Shown: positions 61,328-64,000 of the stretch, piece by piece | Layout: every line of letters starts with the position of its first letter | Numbering within the stretch: position 1 is the stretch's first letter | Assembly: GCF_016638705.1 (NCBI RefSeq) | Contig: NZ_CP067341.1 | Coordinates: forward strand, 4,219,501 to 4,283,500 | Length of the DNA: 64,000 bases | DNA from: Lysinibacillus agricola | GTDB lineage: Bacteria > Bacillota > Bacilli > Bacillales_A > Planococcaceae | Direction: 5' to 3' | Notes under the pieces: model-generated | The model's input: only the letters and a program-made list of their open reading frames with translations | Database searches by the model: none | What the model was told of the DNA's origin: nothing | Made by a program: the position numbers and the translations under genes

Positions 61328-61564
61328 CCTATTTTCCTGTCGACTTGTGCACAGTCCATTATTCCTAGGTGCCTTTATCTTAATTATTATACTACGAAGA
61401 TGTCGAACACCCCTTTTGTCAATATGATCAGAAAGTTTTTATAAGTCCTTTTTAATATTTATACATAACAACAGTATGATATTTCAAAAATCATATCTTT
61501 TAACTGTAATTCTATACATATTTCTTAAAAGGTTGGACAAATTATTACTAAGGAGGCGAAATAG

Positions 61565-61774
61565 ATGAATTTTCAAATAAGAGATGCGATTACGACAAAC
61601 GTACATGGTCAATCAGCGGCCGAGTTTAAGGATATTGTCGAAGATGCAATTAGCCGCGGTGAGGAGCATTTACTTCCAGGGCTTGGCGTGTTTTTTGAAA
61701 AATGGTGGCAACAATCTAGTGCTGCTGAGCAGGATGAATTTACTCAAAAACTAGAAAAAGCCTTTGCTCACTAA
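61565..61774 (+). CDS. sspI: Small acid-soluble spore protein SspI
   Basis: 69 aa, MNFQIRDAITTNVHGQSAAEFKDIVEDAISRGEEHLLPGLGVFFEKWWQQSSAAEQDEFTQKLEKAFAH, a near-textbook SspI. AAGGAGG precedes ATG 61565. In B. subtilis sspI follows ysgA. Here seven genes have been placed between them. Confidence 0.95.
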   Translation: MNFQIRDAITTNVHGQSAAEFKDIVEDAISRGEEHLLPGLGVFFEKWWQQSSAAEQDEFTQKLEKAFAH

Positions 61775-61852
61775 TTTTTTATAGGCAGTTCATTCCATTT
61801 CCCATAAATGCATGATAAAGTTTAATTTATCAGAAAATTTGGAGGGATTGGA

Positions 61853-63232
61853 ATGACTGTTGCTGTAGAATTAATAGTAAATCAACTAAAAAAGGTTTTA
61901 TCTGAAGAACAGGTGTCAACAAACGAAACGATGCGACAGCTACATGGAAGGGACGAATCTCATCATGCAATGAGCTTACCAGATATCGTTGTCTTTCCTC
62001 GATCTACAGCCGATGTCAGTGCCATCTTGAAAATTGCGCATGCAGAACGTGTACCAGTCGTACCTTTTGGTGTTGGCTCAAGCTTGAAGGAAAATGCAAT
62101 TCCTATTGCAAATGGGATTTCTATCGACTTCTCTGAAATGAATGCTATTTTAGAAATTCGACCAGATGACCTGCTAGTAAAAGTACAGCCAGGTGTAACA
62201 CGTGCGCAATTGAATAAAGAATTAAAAAAACATGGACTTCAATTCACGGTTGATCCTGGCGCTGATGCTACACTTGGTGGAATGGCAGCGACAAATGCCA
62301 GCGGAACAACCGCAGTGCGCTATGGTGTTATGCGCGATCAAGTACGAGATCTAGAGGTTGTACTCGCAGACGGTTCAGTCATTCATACCGGTAACTTAGC
62401 AGCAAAATCTTCTTCTGGTTATCACTTGAATGGCCTTTTTGTTGGCTCTGAGGGTACGCTAGGTTGCTTTACAGAGTTAACTTTACAAGTCTATGGTATA
62501 CCCGAATTTGTAACGGCGGGGCGTGCAGTCTTTGCGACAGTTGGCGATGCTGTCAGTGCAGTAACCGCATTGTTACAGGCGGGTATTTCAATAGGCCGTG
62601 TTGAACTGGTCGATGAAGCCTCTATCAAACAAGCAAATATTTATAATGAAACATCCTATGATGAAAAACCAACACTATTTTTAGAATTCCACGGAAATGA
62701 AGCAGGTATGCATGCTGATATAGAATTTGCTAAAGATATTTTTGAGGACTTTGGCTGTCTTTCTGTTGAATTTGAACAAGACAATGCAGCTCGTAATAAG
62801 CTCTGGGAGACGCGCCATTCATTGGCCTATGCATATATCCATGCCTACCCAGGGAAAAAGCTTATGTCGACTGATGTTTGTGTGCCGATTTCTATGCTTG
62901 CAGAATCCGTTTTATATGCTCGTGAACAGCTTGAGGAAGTTGGTCTTGCAGGCGGAATTGTTGGTCACGTTGGAGACGGTAACTTCCATGCCTTGCTAAT
63001 GTTAGATCCAAAAGATGCTGAGGAGCAAGCAAAGGCGGACCGCTTCAATGAACATATTGTCCAATACGCCTTACTACGTGGTGGTACTTGTACTGGCGAA
63101 CATGGTGTTGGTATTGGAAAAATGAAATATCAGTCTACAGAGCACGGAACATCTCTATTAGTGATGAAAAGCATCAAGGCAGCACTTGATCCACATAATA
63201 TTATGAATCCCGGGAAAATTTTCAATATGTAA
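61853..63232 (+). CDS. glcD: FAD-linked 2-hydroxy-acid oxidase (GlcD/YsfC type)
   Basis: 459 aa. PCMH FAD-binding domain (VVPFGVGSSLKENAIPIANGISIDFSEMN; DPGADATLGGMAATNASGTTAVRYGVMRDQV) and the FAD-oxidase C domain (GGIVGHVGDGNFHALLMLD; GTCTGEHGVGIGKMKY; DPHNIMNPGKIF). It oxidises glycolate or D-lactate. In B. subtilis glcD is followed by the Fe-S partner glcF, and here no glcF follows in the window, so it may act alone like D-lactate dehydrogenases of this family. Confidence 0.9.
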   Translation: MTVAVELIVNQLKKVLSEEQVSTNETMRQLHGRDESHHAMSLPDIVVFPRSTADVSAILKIAHAERVPVVPFGVGSSLKENAIPIANGISIDFSEMNAILEIRPDDLLVKVQPGVTRAQLNKELKKHGLQFTVDPGADATLGGMAATNASGTTAVRYGVMRDQVRDLEVVLADGSVIHTGNLAAKSSSGYHLNGLFVGSEGTLGCFTELTLQVYGIPEFVTAGRAVFATVGDAVSAVTALLQAGISIGRVELVDEASIKQANIYNETSYDEKPTLFLEFHGNEAGMHADIEFAKDIFEDFGCLSVEFEQDNAARNKLWETRHSLAYAYIHAYPGKKLMSTDVCVPISMLAESVLYAREQLEEVGLAGGIVGHVGDGNFHALLMLDPKDAEEQAKADRFNEHIVQYALLRGGTCTGEHGVGIGKMKYQSTEHGTSLLVMKSIKAALDPHNIMNPGKIFNM

Positions 63233-63240
63233 TGTAGATA

Positions 63241-63276
63241 AAACACGATCTCGCCACGAAAGGTGAGACCGTGTTT
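63241..63276 (+). terminator. Terminator of glcD
   Basis: AAACACG and CGTGTTT with inner TCTCGCC/GGTGAGA pairing, 9 bp after the glcD stop. Confidence 0.7.
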
Positions 63277-63285
63277 CTTATTTGA

Positions 63286-63519
63286 GATTATCGACTGTTA
63301 CGCTCCGTCCCTAATGCGCTTGGTATCATCAATGCAGATATTTTAGTATCGACGGAAGATGGTGGTGCAGTTTTATATGTTGACACTGCCTCTACTGGCG
63401 GAACATGGATCATAACAACATTAGATCCTGATTTCCATTTCGGCTCTTACTTTATGCCAGCAACTGAACGATTCCTTGAAGGTTTTTTCCCATACTTAGC
63501 CTATGGGAAAATTTCGTAA
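63286..63519 (+). pseudogene. C-terminal fragment of an uncharacterised protein
   Basis: The frame has no start codon with a ribosome site and reads RSVPNALGIINADILVSTEDGGAVLYVDTASTGGTWIITTLDPDFHFGSYFMPATERFLEGFFPYLAYGKIS. The TTLDPDFHFGSYFMPATERFL segment is well-formed protein sequence, so this is the tail of a lost gene. It could be a ThuA-like or glutamine-amidotransferase-like protein. I cannot name it. Confidence 0.6.
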
Positions 63520-63537
63520 GCGCTAATTTAAGTGCAA

Positions 63538-63585
63538 ATGCCATAGAAAAAGGACTAACAAATCCTTTTTCTATGGCATTTTTTA
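63538..63585. terminator. Bidirectional terminator
   Basis: ATGCCATAGAAAAAGGA pairs with TCCTTTTTCTATGGCAT followed by TTTT, between the gene fragment and the convergent GNAT gene. Confidence 0.75.
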
Positions 63586-63626
63586 ACAAGAAATTATACT
63601 AAATAGACACCGTACTCATGGTTTAT

Positions 63627-64000
63627 TTATAAATCATAGCGGAAACTTTTTACAAGCTTATCTCCCTTATTAAACTCTTTAGATTCATCTCTTACGAAGC
63701 CCAGGGATAAATAAAGATTAATAGCGGCCTGCATAATATCACCTGAGTGCAAATATAATGCTTGATCCTGACGATTGCGTGCAAAGGCGAAGCTTTCGTG
63801 CAATAATTTTTTAGCAACACCTAGCCCTCTTCCTTTAGGATGCACGCCAAGTAAGCGCACAATGGTAGACTGTATGTTAAGCTCTGGTAAACCGTATGCT
63901 TTTTCAGCATCTGTAAATAATTGCAGTCCCCCTAAAATTTCATCGCCACGCTTTGCCACTAAAATTGTTTCTGCATTAGGATTACCAACAGATGCCCGAA
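63627..64000 (-). CDS. GNAT acetyltransferase, 5' end outside the window
   Basis: The frame is open to the window edge (RASVGNPNAETILVAKRGDEILGGLQLF... to RYDL at 63627). The acetyl-CoA motif VRLLGVHPKGRGLGVAKKLLHESFAFA (Q/R-x-x-G-x-G/A) and the ALYLHSGDIMQAAINLYLSLGFVRDES end are standard GNAT. The acceptor substrate is unknown. Confidence 0.85.
   Translation of the reverse strand, partial: RASVGNPNAETILVAKRGDEILGGLQLFTDAEKAYGLPELNIQSTIVRLLGVHPKGRGLGVAKKLLHESFAFARNRQDQALYLHSGDIMQAAINLYLSLGFVRDESKEFNKGDKLVKSFRYDL

Overview
The window reads as a chromosomal segment of an endospore-forming, low-GC Bacillales bacterium, most likely Lysinibacillus or a close Planococcaceae/Bacillaceae relative. 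Spore genes support this (gerE, sspI, an SspH-like protein, a LysM/GH18 cortex-type hydrolase), as do lysine riboswitch and T-box leaders, and a gene order that matches the Bacillus subtilis blocks ysnB-rdgB-rph-racE-marR-gerE-ysmA-sdhBAC-yslB-lysC-uvrC-trxA and etfA-etfB-fadB-fadR-lcfA-yshE-mutS2-polX-cvpA-zapA-rnhC-pheT-pheS-rlmB-sspI-glcD. The genus is an inference from gene order and protein style, not from a search.

Region 1 (1-13310) is a decayed integrative element or prophage remnant that ends at a tRNA-Arg(TCT). It carries a tyrosine recombinase next to the tRNA 3' end, small HTH regulators, a zinc-finger protein, a DUF2806 protein and a RepL-like gene. That gene is split by a three-layer stack of insertion sequences: an IS1182-type element (355-5547) holds an IS150-type element (431-2115) and an IS231-type element (3779-5399). 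Between the genes lie unusual non-coding tracts: promoter-like degenerate repeats, an array of hairpins sharing a GTTGGCGC loop, ATGTAT repeats, and a possible structured transcript beside the integrase.

Region 2 (13311-38988) is mostly core chromosome on the minus strand: an SDR pseudogene, DUF2071, selO, yfcE-like/rdgB/rph, racE, a MarR regulator, gerE, a thioesterase, sdhBAC, a soluble CZB chemoreceptor, lysC with its L-box, uvrC, trxA, an amino acid permease under a leucine-type T-box, and the FadR-controlled beta-oxidation block. The LysC protein lacks several catalytic residues of aspartokinases.

Region 3 (39001-41350) is accessory: a complete DDE transposase gene and a 300-bp tandem array with an 82-bp higher-order period. 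Region 4 (41350-64000) returns to the core (a 26-codon ORF, DUF350, mutS2, polX, cvpA, zapA, rnhC, pheST with a Phe T-box, rlmB-type methyltransferase). An accessory stretch follows (Nudix, FAD oxidoreductase, LysM-GH18, two small spore-type proteins, GGDEF-EAL, sigma factor), then sspI, glcD, an orphan fragment and a GNAT gene cut by the window end.

Scattered through regions 2-4 is a family of large, modular, imperfectly palindromic non-coding repeats (about 120-320 bp). Their ends are conserved and their internal cassettes are swapped between copies. They flank rlmB in inverted orientation, lie next to lysC, and intrude into the pheST leader. The most interesting signals in the window are these repeats, the GTTGGCGC hairpin array, the 82-bp higher-order array, the pheST leader insertion and the catalytically altered LysC.
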